64,000 bases of DNA, taken from NCBI GenBank assembly GCA_043825615.1, contig JBDRRS010000013.1, positions 1-64,000 of the forward strand, in the 5' to 3' direction. Under the pieces are notes generated by a model. It did not search any database. It was not told where the DNA came from and was given only the letters and a program-made list of their open reading frames with translations. The position numbers were made by a program, and so were the translations under genes. Source of the DNA: JBDRMV01 sp043825615. Its GTDB lineage: Bacteria > CG03. Below, one piece after another: positions 18,212 to 26,896 of the stretch; within the stretch, counting starts at the first letter, position 1; every line of letters starts with the position of its first letter.

Positions 18212-19066
18212 TCACTCATTTTTGCGAAAAATAAATTCATTATTGCCGGAGCCGCCGCCGCAGGTTTTCAAATATTCCAGTTTAAATCCTCTGCCGTAAT
18301 AAAAATTGGAAATTTCCTCCGGGCTGGCCACCTCGAAAGGATACCCTCCGACCCAATCCACCCAGTCATAAAATATATCCATACCTCTCGCTTTTGTTTG
18401 AAACCATCTGGAAAACGGGGACCTTCCACGAAGTAAACTAACCATAAAACTTTTGAATTCGAAAATAATCATAATGAAAGAAACATACGGTAATTTCAGA
18501 AAGTCAGGCAGTTTATTGTAAAAAAATTTTACCTTTCTCCATCTTCGGCTTACCCTGCCCTGGTCATTGTATATCGCTATAAACAATAACCCGTTCCTTT
18601 TTATTAAGGGAATAACATTTTTAAGCGCTTGCCGCATATCCCCCGTATGGTGCAGAACGCCCCAAGAATAAACAATATCGAACTCTCCTATTCCTGAAAG
18701 GAATTGTTTATCCAGAATAGAACCCTGCATAATCAACCAGTTCCTGATGCCCTTGAAATATGCATTTTTTAAGGTCATTGCGGCATTTACACTTTCTGCG
18801 GAATAATCAAACGAAACCACCTTATCTGCCTTAAGCTGCATAGCCGCCAGAGAGAATAAGCCGCTGCCGCATCCTACATCAAGAAAAGTTTTTCCGCTCA
18901 AGGTCTCTAATTTTAAACTGTTTCTAAGTGATTTACTTGCTTTTTTAATGCTTTCTTCACCCACTTGTCTGACAAATTTTTCCCAGTTCCTGCCAAAATT
19001 AAATCCTTTTCTTGCAACCACAGCCCCCCCCTTAAAAGAAGCAAAAAACAGCGGGATACGGTTCAA
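18212..19066 (-). CDS. Class I SAM-dependent methyltransferase
   Basis: 284 residues. The SAM-binding motif DVGCGSGLFSLAA is near residue 63, followed by SFDYSAES and DIVYSWGVLHHTG, typical of class I methyltransferases acting on small molecules or sugars. An aromatic-rich C-terminal region (WFQTKARGMDIFYDW) may bind the acceptor. It lies 12 nt after the regulator gene and 18 nt before the GT4 gene. Confidence 0.82.
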   Translation of the reverse strand: MNRIPLFFASFKGGAVVARKGFNFGRNWEKFVRQVGEESIKKASKSLRNSLKLETLSGKTFLDVGCGSGLFSLAAMQLKADKVVSFDYSAESVNAAMTLKNAYFKGIRNWLIMQGSILDKQFLSGIGEFDIVYSWGVLHHTGDMRQALKNVIPLIKRNGLLFIAIYNDQGRVSRRWRKVKFFYNKLPDFLKLPYVSFIMIIFEFKSFMVSLLRGRSPFSRWFQTKARGMDIFYDWVDWVGGYPFEVASPEEISNFYYGRGFKLEYLKTCGGGSGNNEFIFRKNE

Positions 19067-19078
19067 CTTTTTTCTTCA

Positions 19079-19612
19079 TTACGCCAATTGAAGCAGTTTT
19101 TTCAGGATCCCCAGTTTTTTCGCGGAAAATTTGTCGGGAATATTTCTAATGACGTCCTCCGCAAGTGAATGAATATGCTTTATCTCCTGAAACCTTCTTC
19201 CATAAAACTGGATTTTACCCGAAATGTCCCTTTTTTTCAGCGCTTGAATTTTCTTATCAATTTCCGAAATTTTCGGGGAAATCTCATTCATCCTTTTTGA
19301 AATCCCTTCTTTAAACCTTTTCAGTGCGATGTTCAGGATATCAGGGTCGGCTTCATAGTAATCCTTCCTGTCGGAATTCACCCACACCTTCCGCACGGCT
19401 CCCCACGCCTCCAGCGCGCGGATATTCATTGAAGCGGAGCCCTTGCTGATTTTAAGTTCCCTCACCATGTCATTCAGCGAAACGGGTTCGGCGCTCAAAT
19501 AAAGAAGCGCATAAATCTCGCCCGCTATGGGGCTTAAACTGAAACGGGAGAAAAGTAAACCCGCCACGCTCACAATCTCGCTTCTCATCTGCTCTATTTC
19601 TTTATGTTTCAT
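19079..19612 (-). CDS. GbsR/MarR-type transcriptional regulator at the head of the polysaccharide operon
   Basis: A winged-helix DNA-binding protein of about 177 residues. The recognition region is ISKGSASMNIRALEAWGAVR, followed by the wing RKVWVNSDRKDYYEA, the pattern of GbsR-like MarR proteins; the C-terminal half is a helical dimerisation arm. The ATG at 19612 is preferred over an in-frame TTG at 19621. A promoter with exact consensus boxes lies just upstream, and inverted repeats sit at the transcription start, which suggests autoregulation. The ligand is unknown. Confidence 0.87.
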   Translation of the reverse strand: MKHKEIEQMRSEIVSVAGLLFSRFSLSPIAGEIYALLYLSAEPVSLNDMVRELKISKGSASMNIRALEAWGAVRKVWVNSDRKDYYEADPDILNIALKRFKEGISKRMNEISPKISEIDKKIQALKKRDISGKIQFYGRRFQEIKHIHSLAEDVIRNIPDKFSAKKLGILKKLLQLA

Positions 19613-19613
19613 A

Positions 19614-19635
19614 TCGTTCAATCCGTTCTGAACGA
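19614..19635. promoter_or_regulatory. Candidate operator at the regulator start
   Basis: TCGTTCA (19614-19620) and TGAACGA (19629-19635) form a 7-bp inverted repeat with an 8-base spacer. A second palindrome CGTTC-T-GAACG (19624-19634) is nested in it. The site covers the predicted transcription start of the regulator gene, right after its -10 box, where a bound repressor would block initiation. Confidence 0.55.
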
Positions 19636-19664
19636 ATTATACAACGAAAAACCTGATTTGTCAA
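19636..19664 (-). promoter_or_regulatory. Consensus promoter for the regulator and polysaccharide operon
   Basis: On the minus strand the -35 TTGACA (19664-19659) and -10 TATAAT (19641-19636) are separated by exactly 17 bases, a perfect sigma-70 match. The predicted start is near 19629. Confidence 0.85.
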
Positions 19665-19669
19665 GCCCT

Positions 19670-19698
19670 TTGACATGTTTTATGTATATTTTTATAAT
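19670..19698 (+). promoter_or_regulatory. Consensus promoter for the superoxide reductase operon
   Basis: The -35 TTGACA (19670-19675) and -10 TATAAT (19693-19698) are separated by 17 bases, again a perfect match. The predicted start is near 19705, giving a leader of about 47 nt with a strong ribosome site (AAGGGGGGTGG) before the ATG at 19752. Confidence 0.85.
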
Positions 19699-19751
19699 GT
19701 AGCAGGTCTTATTTTGAGGTTTTTTATACAATTCTTTTTAAGGGGGGTGGA

Positions 19752-20141
19752 ATGGCAAAGAGAAATCAAATTTTTAAGTGCGGGGTTTGCGGCAATGTGA
19801 TTTCCGTAATTGAGGCGGGAAAAGGGGAACTGGTTTGCTGCGGCCAGCCGATGGAACTGCTTGAAGAAAAAACGGCCGCAGATGAAGGAAAAGAAAAACA
19901 CGTTCCCGTCGTGGAAAAAACCGGAAGCAGCGTGACGGTGAAAGTCGGCTCTACTCTTCACCCCATGGAAGAAAATCACTACATTGAACTGGTCCAGATT
20001 ATTCAAAACGGCGAAATTGCAGCAGGCAAACGGCTCAGGCCGGGAGACAGCCCAACCGCCGAATTCTGCTTTGCCGATGCGGAAAACCTGACGGCGAGGG
20101 CGCTGTGTAACGTGCACGGGTTGTGGAAAAATAATTCGTGA
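19752..20141 (+). CDS. dfx: Desulfoferrodoxin (superoxide reductase, two-iron-centre type)
   Basis: 129 residues. The N-terminal desulforedoxin-like domain has CGVCG and a later CC pair (VCCGQPM) for centre I. The catalytic centre II ligands are all visible: His in KHVPVVEK, two His in LHPMEENHY, and Cys/His in ALCNVHGLW. The enzyme reduces superoxide to peroxide without making oxygen, as anaerobes do. It is first in an operon with rubrerythrin 13 nt downstream. Confidence 0.95.
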   Translation: MAKRNQIFKCGVCGNVISVIEAGKGELVCCGQPMELLEEKTAADEGKEKHVPVVEKTGSSVTVKVGSTLHPMEENHYIELVQIIQNGEIAAGKRLRPGDSPTAEFCFADAENLTARALCNVHGLWKNNS

Positions 20142-20154
20142 AAAAGGAGAAGAC

Positions 20155-20730
20155 ATGAAAAAATTAAACGGCTCGGAAACGGAAAAGAACCTTCTAACAT
20201 CGTTCGCGGGAGAATCACAGGCAAGAAACAGGTACACCTATTTCGCGGGCGTGGCAAGAAAAGCCGGCTACATCCAGATTTCAAACATTTTTCAGGAAAC
20301 CGCTGACAATGAAAAGGAACATGCCAAAAAATTTTTCAAACTGCTTAACGGCGGCGATGTTGAAATTCAGGCATCCTACCCCGCAGGAGTAATAGGCGAC
20401 ACTGCCGCCAATCTCGCGGCGTCGGCCGAAGGCGAACATCTGGAGTGGACAAAACTTTACAAGGGCGCAGGTCGGACAGCGCAAGAAGAGGGTTTTGATG
20501 AAATCGCCGACCTGTTCGGAGCAATCGCCCTGGTAGAGAAGCAGCACGAAAAAAGATTCAGGAAACTGCTGAAAAACATAAAAGAAGGAACCGTTTTCAA
20601 AAAAGAAAAAACCGTAAAATGGAAATGCCTCAACTGCGGATATGTTCACGAAGGAACGGAGCCGCCCGAAAAATGTCCCGCCTGCGCTCACCCGCAGGAA
20701 TACTACGAACTGCTCGGCGAAAATTATTAA
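20155..20730 (+). CDS. rbr: Rubrerythrin
   Basis: 191 residues. An N-terminal four-helix di-iron domain contains ESQARNRYTYFA and NEKEHAKKFF, with a second E-x-x-H set (ALVEKQHEKRF). A C-terminal rubredoxin domain follows with CLNCGY and CPACAH. It reduces hydrogen peroxide, the product of the superoxide reductase encoded just upstream. The start has a good ribosome site (AAAAAGGAGAAG). Confidence 0.95.
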   Translation: MKKLNGSETEKNLLTSFAGESQARNRYTYFAGVARKAGYIQISNIFQETADNEKEHAKKFFKLLNGGDVEIQASYPAGVIGDTAANLAASAEGEHLEWTKLYKGAGRTAQEEGFDEIADLFGAIALVEKQHEKRFRKLLKNIKEGTVFKKEKTVKWKCLNCGYVHEGTEPPEKCPACAHPQEYYELLGENY

Positions 20731-21367
20731 AATATCTGTCCCTGAACTTTCGCAAATCAGAAACCTTTACAAAAAGGTTAAACCCGGCATATTAAAACGC
20801 CTCGGTGAATTCAGGGGAAAAGAAAAGACAGAAAACAGCCGCATTCTGTTTACGGAACTCTGCTATTGCCTGCTGACTCCGCAGTCAAAAGCCAGAACCT
20901 GCTGGGAAAAAGTCAGCGAGTTAAACTCTAAAGGGCTTCTGTTTAAAGGCGGCAAAAAAGAAATCGCAGAATGTCTCCGCGGCGTCAGGTTCCGGAATAA
21001 CAAAGCAGGCTACATATACGGCGCCAGAAAAATTCTGCCGGAATTAAAAAAGGGGCTTCGAAAAATACGGGATGTGAATAAACTGCGGCGGTGGCTTGTA
21101 AAAAACGTAAAAGGTTACGGGTTCAAGGAGGCGAGCCATTTCCTGAGAAATATCGGGCGCGGAACGGACCTCGCAATTCTGGACAGGCACATTTTGAAAA
21201 ATCTGCTCGCCTTAAAAGCGGTAAGGAAAATCCCCGGGCATTTGTCCGCAAAGGATTACCTCTCCATAGAGCGGAAATTTTTGAACCTTTCCCGAAAGAT
21301 AAAAATACCCGCGGAACATCTTGACCTGCTCCTCTGGTGCAGGGAGACGCACGACATTTTCAAATAG
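20723..21367 (+). CDS. ogg: Ogg2-type 8-oxoguanine DNA glycosylase/AP lyase
   Basis: About 210 residues of the HhH-GPD superfamily, resembling the thermophile/archaeal N-glycosylase/DNA lyase family. LCYCLLTPQSKA is near the N-terminus, then the catalytic-lysine segment GYGFKEASHFLRNIG and the conserved Asp in LAILDRHIL. The true start is unclear. No ATG, GTG or TTG lies near the expected N-terminus, only ATT/ATA codons at 20723-20734 overlapping the rubrerythrin stop, or a distant ATG at 20642 inside rubrerythrin. The function fits repair of oxidised DNA alongside the two upstream enzymes. Confidence 0.83.
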   Translation: MIKISVPELSQIRNLYKKVKPGILKRLGEFRGKEKTENSRILFTELCYCLLTPQSKARTCWEKVSELNSKGLLFKGGKKEIAECLRGVRFRNNKAGYIYGARKILPELKKGLRKIRDVNKLRRWLVKNVKGYGFKEASHFLRNIGRGTDLAILDRHILKNLLALKAVRKIPGHLSAKDYLSIERKFLNLSRKIKIPAEHLDLLLWCRETHDIFK

Positions 21368-21371
21368 AGGC

Positions 21372-21490
21372 CTGCCCGCAGGATTGTGCGCCGGAGGCGG
21401 GCGAGCCGCAGACGCGAGCGTCTCCGGAAGCGTTTCATCCGCCTTGGCGGGGCAGCTCCGCCGACGACAATGCTTACGGCAAAACTTCAG
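21372..21490 (+). repeat. Dispersed repeat R1, copy a
   Basis: This GC-rich gap between convergent genes holds a 28-base core (21403-21430) that differs by one base from the reverse complement of 26731-26758. It contains the hairpin GACGC-GA-GCGTC. Its right end (21451-21490) matches 45136-45175 at 33 of 40 bases. The element runs up to the stop codon of the DUF4175 gene and could act as a terminator between the convergent genes. Confidence 0.75.
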
Positions 21491-24400
21491 CTATTTGCTG
21501 AGCTGGTCGTAGTAATCTTCCAGAAGTTCCCTGTACTTTTCCGGTTTAGGGGTCTTCTTTGCCTTATTCAGTTCTTCCAAAAGACCGTCAAAAAAACTCT
21601 GCCTGCTTTCCGGAATTTCAAACGACTGCTCGTTAAACCCGATTGAACCGCCGGAGCCGCCGCCCTGTTTCATAGAAGGCAGGGCGGACGGGATGGAAGA
21701 AGACCCCGACGGCGACTGCGGAACCTGTTCGTACGAACTCAGCTGTCCCGCTGACTTTTTCAGAAAATAAAGCGCTTTTTCCTGCGCGGCAGCGGCGAGG
21801 CCCGGGTCGAGCGACAGCAGAAATTCATGCGATTTCTCCATCTGCCGGCGGGCGTTTTTTATATCGGAAATAATCTCGCCGGGAAACTGAGCGCTTCCGC
21901 GGGCCCACTCATAAAGTTTCTCCGCAAACTCATCCGTTTTGGCGGCAGTTTTGACCTGCTGAGTGGATATTTCCAGAAGAAATTCACTCTCGCCGGCGCT
22001 GACCCCCGCCCCGGATGTGTCGCTGTAAATTTCAAAAAAATCTCCGAACTGCTTCGCGAGGTCATCAATCATTGACACCGTTCCTGAACTTACGGAAACC
22101 TTTTTCATCTCCTCAAGCTGTTTCCCTGCACTTTTGAGAGGCGTTTCAAAATCAAGCTGCTCTTTGGCAAACCTGTCCGTACCGGTCTGTGTTTCTTTGT
22201 AAAAATCATAGAGTTTAGCGGAAATCCTGTTTAAGTCGTCTCTGAATTTGCCGGTTCTGTTCTGCCAGATACTCTGTGCGGACTGACGGATTTCTTCTGC
22301 TTTCTGCTTTAAAACGGCATACTTTTTCCGCGCGGCTTTTGCCGCTCTTTCCTCGCGCGAAGAAACAACCGCTTTCGTGCCGGAATAGATTTTTTCCTCT
22401 TCTTCTATTATTTCGCCGAGTGTCTCGTCTTTTTTTTCAAACCCCGAAGACATCGGGGGGACATCCCCCGACGCCTGTTTTATGAATTCCTGCATCCGGC
22501 GGAGTTGCTTCAAAAGATTCTTCGCCTTGTTCAAGGCGTCCTGAATATTTCCGGAAGAGAGCGCATCCTTCATGTCTTTAAGCGCTGAAACCGCATCGTT
22601 AAAATCAAGCGATTTTATGGAATCCGAATTAACGAACTCCTCCGGCAGGTCATTGGGCATATCCTTTACTGTTGCTGCGAGTTCTTTCATGATGTCTCCG
22701 ATTCTCTTCGTTATCTGAAGGAGTTCCCCCATTTTTTCTGCATCCTGCGAATTGCGGAGAAAATCATCTATTTTGTCCGCAAGGTCGGTTGACTCGGTAC
22801 TCAGATTGTTCAGATTATCCATTGTGCTCCTCTTAAAAATCTCCTCGCTGAGAAGCGCCATACGTTCGAGACCCTGCTGAATCTCATCCTGACGGGCAAA
22901 GGCATTTTCCAAATCATTTTTCCCGAACGCCCCTGTCGCCTGCCTCGACAAACGCGCCATATTATCCAGCGAGTCCCTTATCCCCTCGTATTCGGAAACA
23001 TAAAAACTGCCGTAAAGAGGGTCGAGGCGCATTTCGGAAATAAGGGAAGAAGTCAAATCGGAAAGCTTTGAAAGTTCTTTCTCTATTCCGTTCTGTTTTT
23101 TAATTAACTCCCCGCAGGTCCAGTCCTTGCGGCCGCTGTTAAGTTTTGACTGGCTCATATACTGCCGGAAAATTTCCTCTTTGATGGCGCGTTCCTTATT
23201 AAGCCCTTCCCTGCGGGAAAAAAGAAAATCCTTCAATTCCACCGAAAAGTGTCCGCTTTCTCCTTTGTTTCCGCTGCGGTCTTCCGCCTCCGCCCAGATT
23301 TCAAGAAAATCTCCGGGATTCAAAAGCCCTGAAATTTTAAAAGGATAATTCCCTTTCTCTTCCTTTGAATAGCCCGAATAAAGTTCTGTCTTTTTCTGCT
23401 CTCCCGCATTTTTTCTGAAAATGAGAAACACGCGGGTCACCCCGAAATCGTCCGAGGCGCGCCAGAGAATCGGGACTTCGCTGAACCTGTCGGAAACGAC
23501 GAGGTCCGTCTGCGGTGAAACAATTGACGCCTGAGGTTCCATGTCTTCCGTAATTTCAACCGGCCAGTGAACGGGGCCTGTCGACTCAAGACCGTCCCCG
23601 GAAACCAGTTCGACATACCAACTGCCGCCTCCCTCAACCATAAAACTGCCTGCTCCTTTTTCCCCCGAAATTTTCAGGTTATTCTTTTTAACCGCAGAGC
23701 CGCTGACAACGACAATTTTCCCGCTTTTCAGTTTTTCTCCGGATACGATTTTAACGTCAACCCGCGTTCCTTTGAATGCCGAAATCCCCCCGTAGGATGT
23801 TTCCTGCTTTTCAAGTTTCAGATACTCGGGAAAATTCAAGGTCAGCGTCCGGCTCACAACCTCCGGACGTTCCAAAAACCTGATGTTACAGTCGGGGGTT
23901 TTCAAATCCTTCCACTTAAATCTCACCGAAAACGGTCTCATACACTCCGCAATCTCAAAATGAAAATGCCCGGGCTTTTTTTCCAAATTTCTCTCAGCCC
24001 AGGAATCGTCTGCAAACCGCATAAAAATTTCCGGTATAACACCCTCCGCCGGATAAACCGAAGCGCTCCATTTTTCCCCTTTTACCGCAAATTTTTTCAT
24101 TTCAACTTTCATGAAATCCGCAATGTTCTTCTGCCCCGGAAAAATAATCCTCAAAGCGCTTGGCCGGTTCAAAAAGAGGACAAAGAGCGAAAAAGTAAAA
24201 ATTAAAATTTGTCTTATATCAATCTTAAAAAAATTTCCGGGCCGGAATTTTTCAAGAACCCCCAAACCTTTTTTAACTTCTTCGTCAATTAATTCTCCTG
24301 AAATCCCGATAGAAACAAGTTTCTTTCTGCAAAGGCATAATTCGCAGGCGGTTAAGACATCTCTGCCAATCCGCACGCACAGACCCCTGATTCCTTCTTT

Positions 24401-24670
24401 CCAAACAAAAAAAACGCTTTTACCGCCTTGGAAGACCGCGAAAAGCGCGGACGAGACCAGAATCATTTTTCTGGCGGGAAAATCGAGAGGGAAAACAAGG
24501 TCAACCAGAGAAAACACCGCCGAAAGCAACGCAAAGACCCACAATGCCTTCAGAGCCCCTGCGGAAACATCAAAAGTCAACTTTATGATATGAAGCCGGC
24601 GCAGACGCCTCATGAACTTATCCCCCGCCGGACAACCCCTGTCTGTCATTTCAGATTTTCCCTCCACCAT
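21491..24670 (-). CDS. DUF4175-family large membrane-anchored protein
   Basis: 1059 residues. Two membrane helices near residues 35-85 and a third near 150-168 are followed by beta-rich Ig-like domains, including QASIVSPQTDLVVSDRFSEV and WRASDDFGVTRVFL. A long alpha-helical, coiled-coil region from about residue 500 onward is rich in Glu/Lys/Gln. The C-terminus is Gly/Ser-rich then helical. This architecture and its pairing with a VWA protein and DUF4159 match a widespread envelope cluster of unknown role. It overlaps the VWA gene by 25 nt. Confidence 0.72.
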   Translation of the reverse strand: MVEGKSEMTDRGCPAGDKFMRRLRRLHIIKLTFDVSAGALKALWVFALLSAVFSLVDLVFPLDFPARKMILVSSALFAVFQGGKSVFFVWKEGIRGLCVRIGRDVLTACELCLCRKKLVSIGISGELIDEEVKKGLGVLEKFRPGNFFKIDIRQILIFTFSLFVLFLNRPSALRIIFPGQKNIADFMKVEMKKFAVKGEKWSASVYPAEGVIPEIFMRFADDSWAERNLEKKPGHFHFEIAECMRPFSVRFKWKDLKTPDCNIRFLERPEVVSRTLTLNFPEYLKLEKQETSYGGISAFKGTRVDVKIVSGEKLKSGKIVVVSGSAVKKNNLKISGEKGAGSFMVEGGGSWYVELVSGDGLESTGPVHWPVEITEDMEPQASIVSPQTDLVVSDRFSEVPILWRASDDFGVTRVFLIFRKNAGEQKKTELYSGYSKEEKGNYPFKISGLLNPGDFLEIWAEAEDRSGNKGESGHFSVELKDFLFSRREGLNKERAIKEEIFRQYMSQSKLNSGRKDWTCGELIKKQNGIEKELSKLSDLTSSLISEMRLDPLYGSFYVSEYEGIRDSLDNMARLSRQATGAFGKNDLENAFARQDEIQQGLERMALLSEEIFKRSTMDNLNNLSTESTDLADKIDDFLRNSQDAEKMGELLQITKRIGDIMKELAATVKDMPNDLPEEFVNSDSIKSLDFNDAVSALKDMKDALSSGNIQDALNKAKNLLKQLRRMQEFIKQASGDVPPMSSGFEKKDETLGEIIEEEEKIYSGTKAVVSSREERAAKAARKKYAVLKQKAEEIRQSAQSIWQNRTGKFRDDLNRISAKLYDFYKETQTGTDRFAKEQLDFETPLKSAGKQLEEMKKVSVSSGTVSMIDDLAKQFGDFFEIYSDTSGAGVSAGESEFLLEISTQQVKTAAKTDEFAEKLYEWARGSAQFPGEIISDIKNARRQMEKSHEFLLSLDPGLAAAAQEKALYFLKKSAGQLSSYEQVPQSPSGSSSIPSALPSMKQGGGSGGSIGFNEQSFEIPESRQSFFDGLLEELNKAKKTPKPEKYRELLEDYYDQLSK

Positions 24671-26649
24671 AAAGCCGCAGACGCAAAAACAAGAACAATC
24701 ATAAAATACGGGCTGCGCGCAGGAAAAAACCGGTTTACGCTTTTACTTCCCGCCGGCAGCAAACTCATCCCGAAATCTCTGTACTCCGCAAATTTTCCGC
24801 CCGAAATCGAGGAAATATTTTCCAGCATTTTGAAATTGCTTCTCGTATTCAAATCCTCTATCTTCTCACCCGTTACCTTAAACAAAAACTCCTTCCGCGC
24901 GCGGATGCGGCCGTCTTTGGAGACCTCTATAACGATTCTGTGCTCCCCTTTTTCAAAAACATTTTTGGAAATGTTAAACCTGTTTGCGCTTTCCATCACC
25001 GGATTTATATATGAGACACCGGCGGGCGAAAAGTGCTTAACGGTAATCTGCCCGCCTGAGACCTTAACCGACAATTTCACACGTTCTCCTATCGCATAAC
25101 TTTTCCTGCCCGCAACCGATATCTCCTCCAATAACGGCGATTTCGTAAGCCATGCGAAACAGTTCCTGAAAAACTCTTGATAAAAATAACCCGTTTCCAC
25201 ATTGCCGAAAAACAATTTCCACAGGCCGTTGGTAAGAATAACCATAACCCTCCCTTCGCCGGCCTCCCGGGCAAAACAAACGGGCGCGCCGCCTGCGGTT
25301 TTCAGCAAAACGGCGGCGTCTGACGGAACCGCCGATATTTTATTCATGCCCTCAATTCCCGCGCGCGAAAGAGCGGGCAGCCCCGCAATCAAAGAAGTTA
25401 CGGGATGAGAAACGTCCGCCTTGATAAAAAATTGTCCGGCATCATATCCGCTTTCCCCGGCCGGCGGGATGTTTAAAATTCCGCCCAGGGGGCTTGAAAC
25501 ATAGTTGCCGTTCTTAAAAACGTTTTCCCCTCCTATGAGCAAAAAAGCGCCGCCTTTTCTTACGTGCTCCGCAAGAAGATTCAAGTGCTGCTCCGGGATA
25601 AACCTCGTATAATCGAAATTCAGCAGTATCACAATGTCGTAATTTACGATGTCCTTAAGAAAAATCTCCTGGACGGGAAATGGAATCAGCGAGAGTTTGT
25701 TCTCCGGAAACGGGATATAGTCCTCGGGGTTTCTCAGTATGACAAAGGATGTTAAATCAATTTTCGGACTGGACTTTATAAAAGCGCGTATATTCCTGTA
25801 CTCCCAGCCGGGGCGGCCGCTTATGAAAAGAACTTTTATCTTTGATCTGAATACCGGCATTCTGAAAATTTCCGATACGCCCGTATTTACCCCCTTAGAT
25901 AATGCCTCCACGGTATATTTTACTTTCTCGCCCGCAACGTTCGGTATAAAACTTACGGACATCTCTTTCTCAAACTCATCCGGAGCGAATATTCCCTGCT
26001 GCTCGCTTATGATACTGCCTTTTTCCCGCACCAGAATTTTGAAGTTGGCGACCTCGCCGCTGCGGCTTATTTTTATTTTAATTTCGTCGGATGAGCCCTG
26101 AAAACCCTGCCCGGGATAACTCAAAATCTTAAGCAGCAGACCGGGCCCGGATGATTTGCCGAAACCGGCGGAAAAAACAGGCCGTGAAAAAAGGTAATCC
26201 GCAGATTTATTCTCCTGTCCGTCGGAAAGAATCAGAAGCGCCGCATTTTCCGGCAGCCCTGCAGAAATTCCCGAGATGCATCCGTTTATGTCGGTTGCAT
26301 CATCCCGAGCGGAACAGGAAAAAAACTCTTTCTCGTCCACAGGTCTGTATCCGTTCCCGAATACGAAGAATGAAATGAGAAAATGTTTTTTCAGCCATCT
26401 TAAATTATCCCTGACGAGTTTTTTTGCACCGTCGAGCCGCGACCCCCCGCAGTCGGCGACTCCCATACTTGAGGAAACATCCATACAAACCGCAAGCGGG
26501 CTAACGGATGTTCCCCCTTTCGTTTCAAAAACAGGATTGACTATCAGCAAAAAACAGAGAATAAGAAAGAAACCGGAAAAAATGTTTAATCCCCGCCGCA
26601 CCGTAAAAAACAACAGCACAGCGAAAATAAGAAGAGCCGCTTCTTTCAT
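24646..26649 (-). CDS. VWA-domain membrane protein with glutamine-amidotransferase-like region (BatA-like)
   Basis: 667 residues. Two N-terminal hydrophobic segments are followed by a von Willebrand A domain with the metal site DVSSSMG near residue 58. A central beta-rich domain precedes an amidotransferase-like fold (VLFISGRPGWEYRN, GGAFLLIGGENVF), with a single membrane helix near the C-terminus (MIVLVFASAALWW). This layout is typical of the partner of DUF4175 and DUF4159 proteins. The usual MoxR ATPase and DUF58 genes are not adjacent here. Confidence 0.78.
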   Translation of the reverse strand: MKEAALLIFAVLLFFTVRRGLNIFSGFFLILCFLLIVNPVFETKGGTSVSPLAVCMDVSSSMGVADCGGSRLDGAKKLVRDNLRWLKKHFLISFFVFGNGYRPVDEKEFFSCSARDDATDINGCISGISAGLPENAALLILSDGQENKSADYLFSRPVFSAGFGKSSGPGLLLKILSYPGQGFQGSSDEIKIKISRSGEVANFKILVREKGSIISEQQGIFAPDEFEKEMSVSFIPNVAGEKVKYTVEALSKGVNTGVSEIFRMPVFRSKIKVLFISGRPGWEYRNIRAFIKSSPKIDLTSFVILRNPEDYIPFPENKLSLIPFPVQEIFLKDIVNYDIVILLNFDYTRFIPEQHLNLLAEHVRKGGAFLLIGGENVFKNGNYVSSPLGGILNIPPAGESGYDAGQFFIKADVSHPVTSLIAGLPALSRAGIEGMNKISAVPSDAAVLLKTAGGAPVCFAREAGEGRVMVILTNGLWKLFFGNVETGYFYQEFFRNCFAWLTKSPLLEEISVAGRKSYAIGERVKLSVKVSGGQITVKHFSPAGVSYINPVMESANRFNISKNVFEKGEHRIVIEVSKDGRIRARKEFLFKVTGEKIEDLNTRSNFKMLENISSISGGKFAEYRDFGMSLLPAGSKSVNRFFPARSPYFMIVLVFASAALWWRENLK

Positions 26650-26896
26650 CTTTGTTTACACTTGTCTTCCATAAAGGTGTCTTTCAGCCGCGACCAAACC
26701 GCTCGCGGGCATTGCCGTCGGCGGAGCTGCCTTCCGGAGACGCTCACGTCTGCGGCTCGCTCCGGCAATCCTGCGGGCATACTGCCAAACTCCTCGGATT
26801 GACGGCTCCGTTAGGCACCATCCGCCGCCTTGCGGTCGCTCACACAGCTCGCATTATCTTCCCCGCAATTTGCACAACGTAAGATTCTGAATCGGT
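26650..26896. other. Gap between DUF4159 and VWA genes, containing repeat material
   Basis: 247 bases without a gene. Repeat R1 copy b occupies about 26701-26785. The remainder toward 26880 is GC-rich with related short modules such as GAGCGACCGCA on the minus strand. No promoter was recognised. The gap falls where other versions of this cluster usually carry further genes. Confidence 0.5.
26701..26785 (-). repeat. Dispersed repeat R1, copy b (inverted relative to copy a)
   Basis: Read on the minus strand it contains the same core as copy a (26731-26758; 27 of 28 bases), with the hairpin GACG-TGA-GCGTC. It then continues GGAAGGCAGCTCCGCCGACG, shared with copies a and c. With copy a it brackets the DUF4175-VWA gene pair as inverted repeats. 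Confidence 0.75.

Noticed and set aside
22000..24600. Several plus-strand frames opposite the DUF4175 gene
   Set aside because: They are Arg/Ser/Phe/Pro-rich shadows of a strongly coding minus frame, with no ribosome sites or domains.
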